This document shows, piece after piece, positions 9,526 to 16,684 of a DNA stretch of 35,229 nucleotides. A program made the position numbers and the translations under genes. The first letter of the stretch is position 1; every line of letters begins with the position of its first letter. Below the pieces are notes generated by a model. It saw nothing but the letters and a program-made list of their open reading frames with translations. It was not told the origin of the DNA and ran no database searches. The stretch spans positions 1 through 35,229 of the IMG/VR virus record IMGVR_UViG_3300004460_000255; one strand, given 5' to 3'. The DNA comes from a virus.

Positions 9526-10076
9526 GCGAAGTCAAAGCCTACTGACATAGGCAGTTCTTCAAATTTCTCCGCTAACAAATCTCTTTCTTTAGCATCCCAC
9601 TTTTCTCCGTAGTCCACTATGTGTGCGGCTTGATGAGCTAAGTAGATTACAGAGTTTTTATCTGTGTACTTAGAAACCATTTCCGCCTGCAAAGACTCTA
9701 TGTATTGCCCAAACTTGGTGTTCATTGGTAATAACTCAGGTAAGTTGTACTTTCTACCTTGGAACTCAAAAGATGTTAATTTTTTAGGCTTGTACTTTTC
9801 TCTTAAGAAAAACAACTTGCCAACGTAGTCTAAAGCTACAGCGTAATCTAAGGCGTAAGTATCTTCCTCGCTTAACTCTGTAAAACTTTTGACTATCTCA
9901 AAGTTTAACTCTAATTCTTTTGTTAATATCCTTTGGCTATACTGCTCATCAGATTCATCTTCATTAGGCTCTGTAGCTTCTTGAAAATCAACCAACGCTT
10001 TATTATAAGCTGAGAATTGACGTAAGTTTACGTCATCCCAAGATTCAGGTAATTTCAAGCCATTTAATTCCGTCAT
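9264..10076 (-). CDS. Tail assembly chaperone, zero-frame product (270 aa)
   Basis: The protein begins MTELNGLKLPESWDDVNLRQ, a start I know from tail assembly chaperone-like proteins of Bacteroidetes phages. Residues 1-186 are acidic and mostly helical (LDYAVALDYVGKLFFLREKY; LPELLPMNTKFGQYIESLQA; SVIYLAHQAAHI), ending in MSVGFDFAFF at the slippery T9 run. After residue 186 the zero frame continues for 84 residues that look like a shadow of the -1 frame. Chaperones of this type coat the tape measure protein during tail assembly. Unusually, the gene is far from the tape measure gene: five frames and about 9 kb separate them. It follows the large terminase by 7 bases. Confidence 0.65.
   Translation of the reverse strand: MTELNGLKLPESWDDVNLRQFSAYNKALVDFQEATEPNEDESDEQYSQRILTKELELNFEIVKSFTELSEEDTYALDYAVALDYVGKLFFLREKYKPKKLTSFEFQGRKYNLPELLPMNTKFGQYIESLQAEMVSKYTDKNSVIYLAHQAAHIVDYGEKWDAKERDLLAEKFEELPMSVGFDFAFFLSKKCQVYSLAYLQYEAAVQLKKLPLTKRLLLGLVGLKRYTSWQSVVYLTNLIKLRLIVFYIQIQEKYSDIYRILRSKLITTLK
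9517..9525 (-). promoter_or_regulatory. T9 slippery site for -1 frameshift in tail chaperone gene
   Basis: On the minus strand the zero frame reads GCT TTT TTT TTG TCC. A uniform run of nine T residues allows both A-site and P-site tRNAs to slip back by one base into the frame of the downstream 9241-9525 segment. It lies at codons 184-187 of the chaperone gene, directly before the point where zero-frame coding quality drops. Transcriptional slippage in the same run is an alternative mechanism. Confidence 0.6.
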
Positions 10077-10083
10077 AATTTGT

Positions 10084-11529
10084 TTATCTAAATGCTGTTA
10101 TTCGTTTTCCTTTACTATATAAATCTAATGCTATTTGCAAACAGTCTACCATATCATCGTGCCTTGCGTTAGGGAACTGCGAGCATTGGCTTACAAAGTT
10201 ATCCACCCACATTCCATCCAATAGGTTGACCCTACCTCCTTCTATTATATTTACTACGTCAGAAATTCTAGCCACTTTGTCTTTAGAAGGGGACTTAGAT
10301 TCAATAACTGTAAGCCTAGTGTTTCGTCTTAAAGTTTGAACTATTGATTTACCACTAGCTTTAGGTTCTACATATATCTTTGAAGCTCTTGAGTACCCAT
10401 TTCTTTGGCAAAAAGTCTGTATGTATTTTACTAATTCAGGAAACTCTAAGTACTTCTCCTCCACGCACCTAATGTAATATTCGTTTTCGTATAAAGCGTA
10501 AGCCAATAAAGCCGAAGGGTCGTTATTTTCTTTTGAAGTGTAAGCAGGGTCTATAACAAAATTCCAATTCATAAAGACATCATCACTAAAACTCTTCTGT
10601 ATATTAAACCACTCTTTCTTTATTATTCCTCCGTCAGCAGGAGCAGGTTGTTGTTGAAGTTGCCCTGCGTATTCGTAGCTTCCTAATTGGTATTTATAGT
10701 CTTGTAATATTTTTCTAGAAAACCTAGTATCCCAAAACAAGTCGTTTTTATAGAATTTAAGGAGTCCTTTAGGACTCAAAATTTTTGAGGATTCCGCAGG
10801 TATGCAAACGTGCTTATAACCATCAGGATTGTTACGCAAAAGGTATCCACTTAAATCATCTTCGTGCAGCCTTTGCATTATTATTATCCTTACGCCTGTT
10901 CTAGGGTTGTCTAAACGACTATAAAGAGTTGTGTTATACCAATCGTTAGCGTGAGTTCTTTCAGCTTGCGAGGCAGCCTGTTTTGGGCTTATAGGGTCAT
11001 CTACTATTATAATAGACGCACCTGCTCCTGTTACAGTCCCTCCAACAGAAGTTGCTCTACGATTTCCCGTGTGGTCGTTAACGTAATGTTGTTTAGTGTT
11101 TTGGTCAGGTTTTATAGAAAACAAATCTCCCCAATTCTCTTGAAACCACTTACTCTGTATAACATCCCTTGATTTAGCACTATGCTCAACACTTAATGAA
11201 GCAGAATAGGATGCTGTTATGAACCTAAGCTTAGGGTCTCTAATCCAACACCAAACAGGGAATAGTATCGTACACATAAGAGATTTAGATGCACGAAAAG
11301 GGACATTTATGATTAAGTCTTCTGTTTTAGGTTTATCGGCTATAATTCTTTCAGCTTCCTTCTGTAGAAGTTGGCAAATATATTGATGATGCCAATTAAC
11401 ATCTAACTGAACCGCAGGCTCAACAACTTTAAATGCCTCTTTGAAAAATTCAAAGTAAGACATCTCACAGAGCTTTCTCCTCAGAGCGTCTGCCATTTCC
11501 TTAGTTGTAGCTGTGTTCAAGTGATTCAT
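10084..11529 (-). CDS. terL: Terminase large subunit (481 aa)
   Basis: This is the DNA packaging motor and nuclease. The ATPase part shows a Walker A-like segment IINVPFRASKS (K82, S83), a Walker B at IIIVDDPI (D177, D178) and a coupling-type segment RIIIMQRLHEDDL. The nuclease part shows FVIDPAYTS (D327), a middle segment KIYVEPKASGKS (E388) and HDDMVDCLQIALD (D458, D459), matching the RNase H-like acidic cluster of the family. The length is typical. The phosphate-binding loop is non-canonical (PFRASKS instead of GxxxxGKS), as in many large terminases. It lies downstream of the small subunit with one unknown gene between. Confidence 0.93.
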   Translation of the reverse strand: MNHLNTATTKEMADALRRKLCEMSYFEFFKEAFKVVEPAVQLDVNWHHQYICQLLQKEAERIIADKPKTEDLIINVPFRASKSLMCTILFPVWCWIRDPKLRFITASYSASLSVEHSAKSRDVIQSKWFQENWGDLFSIKPDQNTKQHYVNDHTGNRRATSVGGTVTGAGASIIIVDDPISPKQAASQAERTHANDWYNTTLYSRLDNPRTGVRIIIMQRLHEDDLSGYLLRNNPDGYKHVCIPAESSKILSPKGLLKFYKNDLFWDTRFSRKILQDYKYQLGSYEYAGQLQQQPAPADGGIIKKEWFNIQKSFSDDVFMNWNFVIDPAYTSKENNDPSALLAYALYENEYYIRCVEEKYLEFPELVKYIQTFCQRNGYSRASKIYVEPKASGKSIVQTLRRNTRLTVIESKSPSKDKVARISDVVNIIEGGRVNLLDGMWVDNFVSQCSQFPNARHDDMVDCLQIALDLYSKGKRITAFR

Positions 11530-11536
11530 TCTTAAA

Positions 11537-11935
11537 TTAAGCTTGTATTATAAATCTTTCTCTACTAGCAGTATGTTCTATTGTTAAAGTCCCTCTAGCC
11601 CCACTCTTTCCTGCTCTGTATGTAAAAGTAAACGGAGCTATTTTAGCAACCTCAGCAGCACTATTAGTTATGCTTGCGGCTTGAGAAGAGCTAAGTCCTT
11701 TTTTAGCTGTATTAGCTGTGATAGCTGCAGCTTGAGCAGGTGTTATAGCTGCTTTACTTTCGTTTAAAGCTGAAAGGTCGCACATAGCGTTTAAATCGTC
11801 TCTTAAATCTTCGATAACATCTTCTATCTCAGGTTCTCTTCCTTGCTTGTCGTTGTCTTCAGTTAAAGGTGGTCTAACGCCTATTACTTTTTTGTATTTA
11901 GGGTCAGTATTCTTTTCTCTTCTTGCTACTGCCAT
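11537..11935 (-). CDS. Unknown protein between terminase subunits (132 aa)
   Basis: The product starts MAVARREKNTDPKYKKVIGV and has three parts: a basic N-terminus, an acidic segment (EPEIEDVIEDLRDDLNAMCD), and an Ala-rich segment with an internally repeated pattern (ITPAQAAAITANTAKKGLS, then SSQAASITNSAAEVAKI). It ends FTFTYRAGKSGARGTLTIEH, a short beta-like segment. I do not recognise a family. The start is 2 bases after the small terminase stop, so translational coupling is likely. The Ala-rich repeat with the pattern ITxxQAxxIT resembles low-complexity segments of phage virion or scaffold-like proteins, but no function can be claimed. Confidence 0.75.
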   Translation of the reverse strand: MAVARREKNTDPKYKKVIGVRPPLTEDNDKQGREPEIEDVIEDLRDDLNAMCDLSALNESKAAITPAQAAAITANTAKKGLSSSQAASITNSAAEVAKIAPFTFTYRAGKSGARGTLTIEHTASRERFIIQA

Positions 11936-11937
11936 TT

Positions 11938-12300
11938 TTATAAGTCTTCAAAGTTTATATCCTCAACACTTTCTGAGCCTTCTCCTAATAATTTTTTTAG
12001 GTCAGCCGTTGTAGTGTCTTCAGTTAAATTAATTTCTATTTTATGCGACTTCTCTTCGTTTATCTGAGCTGCTAATAACTTAGGAGTAACGTAAGGAAGT
12101 AATTTTACTATGCAATCTATGTAATCTTTAGCGCTTTTCTCTCGAACTTCTTCTAAAGCTTTTTTTATCTCTATAGTACTACCCTTTAAGGCAAAAGCTA
12201 TAGTTTCTCTAGTGATTTTAGTTAGCTTATTGGGTTCTCCTTTTTTTCTCCCGTTAGGATTTGCACTTACCCCTGCTTTAAATTTGGTTGATTTAGCCAT
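11938..12300 (-). CDS. terS: Probable terminase small subunit (120 aa)
   Basis: The N-terminus (KFKAGVSANPNGRKKGEPNK) carries the FxxGxSxNPNGRPKG-type signature of DUF5681-like proteins, many of which sit directly before large terminases. It is followed by a helical segment with TKITRETIAFALKG and IKKALEEVREKSAKDYIDCI, and an acidic C-terminus. The size and position, upstream of the large terminase, support a DNA-recognising small subunit. Its ATG overlaps the stop of the preceding 45-residue gene by one base (TAATG). The role is inferred from family and context. Confidence 0.7.
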   Translation of the reverse strand: MAKSTKFKAGVSANPNGRKKGEPNKLTKITRETIAFALKGSTIEIKKALEEVREKSAKDYIDCIVKLLPYVTPKLLAAQINEEKSHKIEINLTEDTTTADLKKLLGEGSESVEDINFEDL

Positions 12301-12437
12301 TAATATCCTTTTTTCTTCTTTGCTTTAGGTTTAGTGTGCCCCCAACCCTTTGCTTTAAGGGCTAAGTGTTCTTTGTTAGTCTTAACTGTCTTTACTTGAC
12401 CTGACTTGTTATACATTTTGTGTGGTTTAAATGCCAT
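12300..12437 (-). CDS. Small basic protein (45 aa)
   Basis: This short gene reads MAFKPHKMYNKSGQVKTVKT, continues with KEHLALKAKGWGHTKPKA and ends in a lysine run and GY. Similar small proteins with the H-L-A-L-K-x-K-G-x-G-H-T-K-P-K pattern are common in marine phage genomes, with no function known to me. The frame is coupled at both ends: it starts 2 bases after the upstream gene and its stop overlaps the small terminase ATG. It may be a DNA-associated virion component. Confidence rests on the recurring motif and tight packing. Confidence 0.7.
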   Translation of the reverse strand: MAFKPHKMYNKSGQVKTVKTNKEHLALKAKGWGHTKPKAKKKKGY

Positions 12438-12439
12438 AA

Positions 12440-12718
12440 CTATTTTTTACCTCGGTTTCTAGCTCTATTTTTAGATGCTTTTTCTTTTACTAACTTACCT
12501 TTTTTGGTGTGAGACATATCCATTCCGTCTTTATTACCATAAGTTCCCGCCTTTCTGTTTGCAGCGTTCAATTCTGCTCTATACTTCTTGGCTTTCGCAG
12601 TTTTATTGTATTTTTTTTGGTAGTCAGCTTTTTTCTTTTTAGCCTTTGGATTTTCAGCGTAGTACTTAGCACTCTTGCTTTTTCCTGTACTTTTGCCTGC
12701 TAATGTATTTCTTGCCAT
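12440..12718 (-). CDS. Small lysine-rich protein, first gene of the late arm (92 aa)
   Basis: The chosen start is ATG 12718, giving MARNTLAGKSTGKSKSAKYY. A frame extension upstream to 12838 is A+T-rich and reads like untranslated leader. The protein is extremely basic (SAKYYAENPKAKKKKADYQK; ending SKNRARNRGKK), with repeated KK and few hydrophobic residues. The upstream stretch has an AAAGG-like ribosome site and a TACATTTG box, which favours this start. Related YYAENPxAKxKK-type proteins occur in other phages, possibly as DNA-binding virion proteins. It opens the leftward late operon. Confidence 0.75.
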   Translation of the reverse strand: MARNTLAGKSTGKSKSAKYYAENPKAKKKKADYQKKYNKTAKAKKYRAELNAANRKAGTYGNKDGMDMSHTKKGKLVKEKASKNRARNRGKK

Positions 12719-12735
12719 AATATTACCTTTATTGG

Positions 12736-12743
12736 CAAATGTA
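12736..12743 (-). promoter_or_regulatory. Candidate late-arm promoter (-7 box TACATTTG)
   Basis: The minus strand reads TACATTTG, matching the Bacteroidetes -7 consensus TAnnTTTG, 17 bases before the ATG of the first late gene. No clear TTG -33 element lies at the expected distance, so it may need an activator or a phage factor, or be a chance match. Confidence 0.4.
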
Positions 12744-13020
12744 AGAAAAAAAATCGTAAAATCCTTGACTTTACGGAAATAAAAGTATAACTTCGCTCGA
12801 AGTATTCGCTGAGTCTTTACGAAGCTATCTAAAAACAAGGGCGCACTGTATTCTTTTTTCGAATCAACCTTGACTATACCCCCCTATTATTTTTGAGTAT
12901 ACCCCTTAACCCTTACCTCAACACTATGGGAGAGTTCACAATTTATGTGTTGTGTATAATAATACCCCCCAACATATTGACGGTTTTACATATATAACTA
13001 GCTGAGTATGTAGTAGCGGT

Positions 13021-13040
13021 CATATATAGTTATCTATATG
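13021..13040. repeat. Imperfect palindrome, possible operator
   Basis: The sequence CATATATAGTTATCTATATG pairs CATATAG with CTATATG around TTAT, with one extra T in the left arm. A related half-site (CATATATAACTA) lies about 40 bases to the left at 12989-13000. A dyad of this size in the divergent region could bind a dimeric regulator. A+T richness makes chance dyads common. Confidence 0.35.
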
Positions 13041-13181
13041 CTTAAGTGTTTAGGTAGTTAAGTATTGAGTTAGTTGATAGTGAAGATAGAACTGTTGAAT
13101 TGCCTCTGTAATTTATTGCAATCTTTTTAACATATCCTTGCGTATCTCGTTTAAAAGCCCTAACTTTATCGAAGATAAAAA

Positions 13182-13198
13182 GAGGATAAAGTATCCTC
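13182..13198. repeat. Perfect palindrome GAGGATA-AAG-TATCCTC ahead of early genes
   Basis: Seven base pairs, GAGGATA and TATCCTC, flank a 3-base centre, 26 bases before the first early ATG. It is G+C-richer than its surroundings. It could be an operator for the early arm or a small hairpin at the start of the early transcript. Confidence 0.45.
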
Positions 13199-13224
13199 AT
13201 ATGTAACAAACTAAATATCTAATT

Positions 13225-13443
13225 ATGATAACTAAAATTAAAAAACTTTTTACTAGAGCGGACTTAAAATTCGAGGCTAGTGAATTCGAAAACTTAATGT
13301 GCGCAGCTACTTTGCTAGTTCTTATAGTTTTGTGCATTGTTTTGACTTTAACATTTGCATTGTTCGGTGACGTTCTTTATTTTGTTCCCGTTCCTTTTAT
13401 CGCATATGCATCACACAAATTAATTAACCAAAACCAATTTTAA
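13225..13443 (+). CDS. Small membrane protein, first early gene (72 aa)
   Basis: A basic N-terminus (MITKIKKLFTRADLKFEASE) is followed by two hydrophobic segments, AATLLVLIVLCIVLTLTFAL (about 28-47) and VLYFVPVPFIAYAS (about 50-63). A short polar tail, HKLINQNQF, ends the protein. This looks like a two-span inner-membrane protein. Its place as the first gene of the rightward arm suggests early expression, perhaps acting on the host envelope or on superinfection. I know no family for it, so any role is speculative. The start has an A-rich leader and no Shine-Dalgarno box. Confidence 0.7.
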   Translation: MITKIKKLFTRADLKFEASEFENLMCAATLLVLIVLCIVLTLTFALFGDVLYFVPVPFIAYASHKLINQNQF

Positions 13444-13456
13444 TCCTTCAGAAATT

Positions 13457-13735
13457 ATGACTAAAGCTAAATTAAATTTTCAACAAGAAATTGAAAGAGT
13501 AGAAAAAACAAAAAATTTCTCTGAGAAGTTTGCAATTCTTGTAGAGATAGAAAACAAAAAATACTCAATAGAAGGTTACTCATATGAGTTATGGAACGAA
13601 ATAAAAAGCGATGCAATCGGATTGTTTAATAAAAAGGAAAAATTATTCTTTGATACTGACCTAAATAAAAAGTCAGACTTAATAAACTTTTTCTATTTAA
13701 GTTTAAGATTCGAACCAACAAAAATAAAAAGCTAA
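13457..13735 (+). CDS. Unknown early protein (92 aa)
   Basis: The protein starts MTKAKLNFQQEIERVEKTKN and has mixed charge. An N-terminal helical segment is followed by a short beta-like stretch (AILVEIENKKYSIEGYSYEL) and an aromatic C-terminus (DLINFFYLSLRFEP). There is no membrane segment or metal motif. It lies 13 bases after the membrane protein and is followed by an unusual CAAACAAAAAC-rich leader for the next gene. I do not recognise it. Confidence 0.65.
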   Translation: MTKAKLNFQQEIERVEKTKNFSEKFAILVEIENKKYSIEGYSYELWNEIKSDAIGLFNKKEKLFFDTDLNKKSDLINFFYLSLRFEPTKIKS

Positions 13736-13778
13736 ACAAAAACAAACCAAACAAAAACCAAACAAAAACAAAAACAAA

Positions 13779-14261
13779 ATGAAAAATCAAACAACAACAA
13801 CAGCAACAAAAGAATTGTCTATTTTAGAACAAATCGAACTTCTAAAAAGTCAACTAACTGCAAAAGAGCAGGCAAAATTAAATGACAAAAATAAAACTGA
13901 GGCTCAAGAATTTGAAGCAAAAGAAAAACAAACTACAAAAGATATAAAAACCTATTTAGAAACTGCAATATTAGAAACGATAGAAAATTGTAGAATTGAA
14001 ATGCAAACTAAATTTGATTCTAACGAATGGTTGGAGACGTGTATTGATACAACAAAACAATATATTTCTATTGGCGTCACCCAATTCAACCCAAAAGCAG
14101 AGAACAACAAAAGCGACAAAAATTTGAAAGTAACTTGCAACTTTCGAACGTATGCAGATTTGTCAGATGAAGCCAACAAAAAACAAAATAAAGATGTTGC
14201 AAAAAATATTAAAACAACTTCGAGCGATAAAATAAAAAGTTTTGAGCGAAGCCAAAAATAA
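13779..14261 (+). CDS. Unknown early protein with helical N-terminus (160 aa)
   Basis: The product is Lys/Glu/Gln/Thr-rich. An N-terminal region likely to form a coiled coil (LEQIELLKSQLTAKEQAKLN, then KEKQTTKDIKTYLETAILET) covers about residues 15-75. A middle part with ISIGVTQFNPKAENN and VTCNFRTYADL follows, and the end is polar and disordered. The start is preceded by about 45 bases made almost only of A and C, which is probably an unstructured translation-enhancing leader. It is the last gene before a strong terminator at 14286. No family is recognised. Confidence 0.65.
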   Translation: MKNQTTTTATKELSILEQIELLKSQLTAKEQAKLNDKNKTEAQEFEAKEKQTTKDIKTYLETAILETIENCRIEMQTKFDSNEWLETCIDTTKQYISIGVTQFNPKAENNKSDKNLKVTCNFRTYADLSDEANKKQNKDVAKNIKTTSSDKIKSFERSQK

Positions 14262-14285
14262 ATCAAACCAAAAAGAACTGTATAA

Positions 14286-14315
14286 AAGGGGGCTAAAAAA
14301 TAGCCTTCTTTTTTT
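14286..14315 (+). terminator. Intrinsic terminator after first early operon
   Basis: AAGGGGGCTA and TAGCCTTCTT form a 10-bp stem with two G-T wobbles around AAAAA. The stem runs into a T tract (seven T, 14309-14315). It lies 25 bases after the stop of the 160-residue gene and closes the 13225-14261 unit. Confidence 0.8.
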
Positions 14316-14356
14316 ATGCACAATATCTAAAAAACTAACTATAAAAATACGAAGCT

Positions 14357-14524
14357 ATGAAACTATTTAAATTCTCAACTAACAAATTAATTAACTATTC
14401 AACTACCCATATATTTAACTATCTATTTTTTTCGATTTCCACTCTCACTCTCACGGGGGGCGGAACTTTAAACGCTGTTTTTCCGCAGGGGCTTTTTAGG
14501 GATAGACACACTCATAAGAAATAA
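14357..14524 (+). CDS. Possible small ORF (55 aa), low confidence
   Basis: Without this frame, 14262-14569 would be a roughly 300-base gap. The ORF starts MKLFKFSTNKLINYSTTHIF, is low in complexity and has an odd TLTLTGGGTLNAVF middle. It ends in QG, seven residues, then HTHK, the same pattern as the end of the 63-residue gene at 17933-18124. Both ends lie inside the repeated DNA element described separately. The shared ending may come from the DNA repeat rather than from a real protein. An inverted repeat (GCGGAA 14460-14465 and TTCCGC 14481-14486) lies within it. Confidence 0.3.
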   Translation: MKLFKFSTNKLINYSTTHIFNYLFFSISTLTLTGGGTLNAVFPQGLFRDRHTHKK

Positions 14525-14544
14525 ACTAGGGGAAATTTACAAAC
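14507..14544 (+). repeat. 38-bp repeated element, copy A
   Basis: It matches 18104-18141 at 32 of 38 positions without gaps: CACACTCATAA at the left and GGGGAAATTTACAAAC at the right are identical. Similarity seems to extend upstream through AGGG and GCAGGG blocks. The copy ends 25 bases before the ATG at 14570. Confidence 0.7.
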
Positions 14545-14569
14545 AAACAAAAACTAAAAAAACAAAATT

Positions 14570-14755
14570 ATGAAAATGTGGTTTAATACTCAGCAACTTA
14601 CAAAGTCTTTCTTTTTGTTTCAATACAATAGGTATGAAAGCGGGTATGGAAATGTTTACTTCAGATTATGGAGATTTCACTTACTCATTTATACTTATAA
14701 AATTTTTGGTAAAATGAAAGAGGGAATAAGAAAACATAAAACAATTAAATTTTAA
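14570..14755 (+). CDS. Small aromatic-rich early protein (61 aa)
   Basis: The product MKMWFNTQQLTKSFFLFQYN is rich in Phe, Tyr and Lys, with a semi-hydrophobic middle (FRLWRFHLLIYTYKIFG) that could touch a membrane, and a basic end. It is preceded by repeat copy A and by the leader AAAAAAACAAAATTATG, which also precedes the gene at 14999 and the capsid gene. That shared leader is the main reason to believe it is translated. No family is recognised. Confidence 0.55.
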   Translation: MKMWFNTQQLTKSFFLFQYNRYESGYGNVYFRLWRFHLLIYTYKIFGKMKEGIRKHKTIKF

Positions 14756-14789
14756 TCAACTAACAAACAAAAACTAAAAAAACAAAGCT

Positions 14790-14975
14790 ATGAAAAAAGC
14801 AGAAAAAATATTCGTTATAATTGAATTTCCAAAGACGAGAGTATTAAAGGAAAATATGTCGATGTTTAATCTATACCGCGCCCCAATGGGAACTATTGTA
14901 GGATTTGAAGACGAAAATGGAGTTGAATGTAGCGAAGCAGGTTTCCCTATGGAATCTAAAAAAGAAAACAAATAA
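14790..14975 (+). CDS. Small unknown early protein (61 aa)
   Basis: The product MKKAEKIFVIIEFPKTRVLK continues with MSMFNLYRAPMGTIVGFEDE and ends in a charged tail. The alternating hydrophobic pattern suggests a small beta-rich fold. Its leader (AAACTAAAAAAACAAAGCTATG) is a variant of the recurring A-rich leader. It lies between two genes with the same leader type. No family is recognised. Confidence 0.6.
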   Translation: MKKAEKIFVIIEFPKTRVLKENMSMFNLYRAPMGTIVGFEDENGVECSEAGFPMESKKENK

Positions 14976-14998
14976 ACAAAAACCAAAAAAACAAAATT

Positions 14999-16657
14999 AT
15001 GAATAAATTAATTTTAAGTCCGCTTCTAATAACACTAATTGAAGACGCAAAAAACATCAAAGAAACTAACACGGGTAAATTATTACTAAATGCTCACAAA
15101 GGATTTGTTGGAGAGCAAACAATTTTATTTGGAGATGAAATGCCTAACTACTTAAGTATTTCTCAAGATGAGATAGGTAAAATTTCTTACGCAACAAATA
15201 GAAAGATACAACATTACTCTTGGGAAACTGAAGAAGATATTTTTGGCTCACACACTCATAGGACTAAAGCCAAGGTAGGGAAAACTCTAAAGAAAATATT
15301 TTGTTCTACTTTACTAGAAGCAAACGAAGTTACTCCAAACGACATAGAAACATTTGTAAATCAATTAAAATCTTTGTCGGGAGATTCTGAAGAAAGATTT
15401 GATTCAATAGAAATAACTAACGATTACGCTTATTACTTAGATGAAAATACTTCTATTTACGCTCAAGAAGGAAACGGAAGTTTAGGAGAGAGTTGTATGA
15501 GATATGATTCTTGTTATGAAAATAATTATTTTGACATGTACGAAAATAATTGTTCAATGCTTATAAGTCTTGATGAGGATAGTTTGCTAGATATAAGGGC
15601 TTTGCTTTGGGAAACTACTTGTGGTGTAAAAATTATGGATAGAATTTATACTGACGAACGACACAAGGAAGAATTATTTAAATTATGGGCTTCTAAGAAT
15701 GGTTACATTCACAAACAACAACAATCTTATTCTCAAAAAACTAACTTTATTTCTAATGGGGTAAAGCTAGAGGATAAAACTTATCTAATAAAAACAGATG
15801 CTTGTTCGGCAGAATTATGCGATGATTATAGAAGATTTCCTTATATGGATACTTTTACTTATGCTTTTAGAGATAGTGAAGACGGGTATTGGTATTTAAC
15901 AAATAATCCTGCGGGAGTTGCTGAAAAGTTTGGGATTGAAAACTTTAGAAAATTCGAAAGCACAGACGGAGATTATGGTTTCCATTCTATATACAAAGTT
16001 CACGCTGTAAAATTTGACGAAAATAAAAATCTTGTCATTAACAAAATATATTCATCTTCAGATTATATTGAGAGGGAGTACTCTGATAGTTTATTTCATA
16101 AAGGTTCGGTTTTGTTTGAATTATTTAAAAACGAAAGTGGGAACTTAAAACTATCTCGAGAATCCTTCTTAAGTAAAGACGGGCAGAACGATAGAATAAT
16201 TAGAGCGGGAGGTTCTAACAATAATAGTTCTTATTGTTTAAAATCTGAAACTTTTTATTGTTCAAGTGAGGGTACAAGCTATTTTAAATCCGTCAAAAAA
16301 ATAACAACATATGACGGAGATATTTGTGCAGAAAAAAATACAATGAAAGATTTTGAGGGGAGAATAATAAGAAATTCTAAAGCTAAAGTTGTTTACATAA
16401 AAGGTAGGGCTTCAGTTATAGATAGAGAATTAATGAATACAATAACTACTTTTGACGGGATTAGTAGACCTTCAGATGAATGTGTTGAATTAAAATCTTT
16501 TGGTAGTTGGCAATATTTCTCTAAAGTTATCCACAAAAAAGAAATAGATTTTTGTAACTTAGTGAGTGCTAAGTCTTCGAGAAAAAGAGATTTTAGAGAT
16601 AACATCACACTCACTCAGATTTCAGAGGGGAATTTCGACAAAAGAAGAAAGATATAG
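14999..16657 (+). CDS. Large conserved phage protein of unknown function (552 aa)
   Basis: Residues of roughly 160-250 carry a set of motifs I have seen in unrelated phage genomes: SLGESCMRYDSC, a Tyr/Asn-rich stretch, CSMLISLDEDSLLDIRALLW, then GVKIMDRIYTDE and LFKLWASKNGYIHKQQQ. This SCMR / R-ALLW / MDRIYT pattern is a conserved phage family without a known function. The rest has several Asp/Tyr-rich segments and repeated YDG/FDG turns (TYDGDICAEKN, FDGISRPSDEC). It ends in a basic tail (SSRKRDFRD, DKRRKI). There is no signal peptide. It is followed at 27 bases by the metallopeptidase gene, probably in the same transcript. Confidence 0.8.
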   Translation: MNKLILSPLLITLIEDAKNIKETNTGKLLLNAHKGFVGEQTILFGDEMPNYLSISQDEIGKISYATNRKIQHYSWETEEDIFGSHTHRTKAKVGKTLKKIFCSTLLEANEVTPNDIETFVNQLKSLSGDSEERFDSIEITNDYAYYLDENTSIYAQEGNGSLGESCMRYDSCYENNYFDMYENNCSMLISLDEDSLLDIRALLWETTCGVKIMDRIYTDERHKEELFKLWASKNGYIHKQQQSYSQKTNFISNGVKLEDKTYLIKTDACSAELCDDYRRFPYMDTFTYAFRDSEDGYWYLTNNPAGVAEKFGIENFRKFESTDGDYGFHSIYKVHAVKFDENKNLVINKIYSSSDYIEREYSDSLFHKGSVLFELFKNESGNLKLSRESFLSKDGQNDRIIRAGGSNNNSSYCLKSETFYCSSEGTSYFKSVKKITTYDGDICAEKNTMKDFEGRIIRNSKAKVVYIKGRASVIDRELMNTITTFDGISRPSDECVELKSFGSWQYFSKVIHKKEIDFCNLVSAKSSRKRDFRDNITLTQISEGNFDKRRKI

Positions 16658-16684
16658 TTAATAACAAAAAAACAAACAAACAAA

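Larger units (their letters stand above)
12719..13224. other. Divergent control region between early and late arms
   Basis: No convincing gene is present in these roughly 500 bases, which separate the leftward late arm from the rightward early arm. The stretch contains three C-rich repeats in otherwise A+T-rich DNA (TATACCCCCC at 12875, TATACCCC at 12898, AATACCCCCC at 12961), a DnaA-box match (TGTGTATAA at 12951-12959), an imperfect palindrome at 13021-13040 and a perfect hairpin palindrome at 13182-13198. No clean TAnnTTTG promoter is visible for the early arm. This is the best place for early/late regulation and possibly the replication origin; that is inference. Confidence 0.55.

Noticed and set aside
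12719-12838. N-terminal extension of the first late gene to 12838
   Set aside because: The added 40 residues are A+T-biased and contain the probable promoter box, while ATG 12718 has a ribosome-site-like AAAGG before it.
12935-12960. Sigma-70-like promoter TTCACA ... TATAAT
   Set aside because: The spacer is only 14 bases, and the other promoters here follow the Bacteroidetes TTG/TAnnTTTG type.
13732-13778. CRISPR-like or tandem repeat in the CAAACAAAAAC stretch
   Set aside because: The units are short, irregular and without spacers; it fits an A/C-rich translation leader.
13952-14323. A 123-codon frame on the minus strand
   Set aside because: It runs opposite to the early arm, overlaps the 160-residue gene and a terminator, and its product is a hydrophobic, low-quality shadow.
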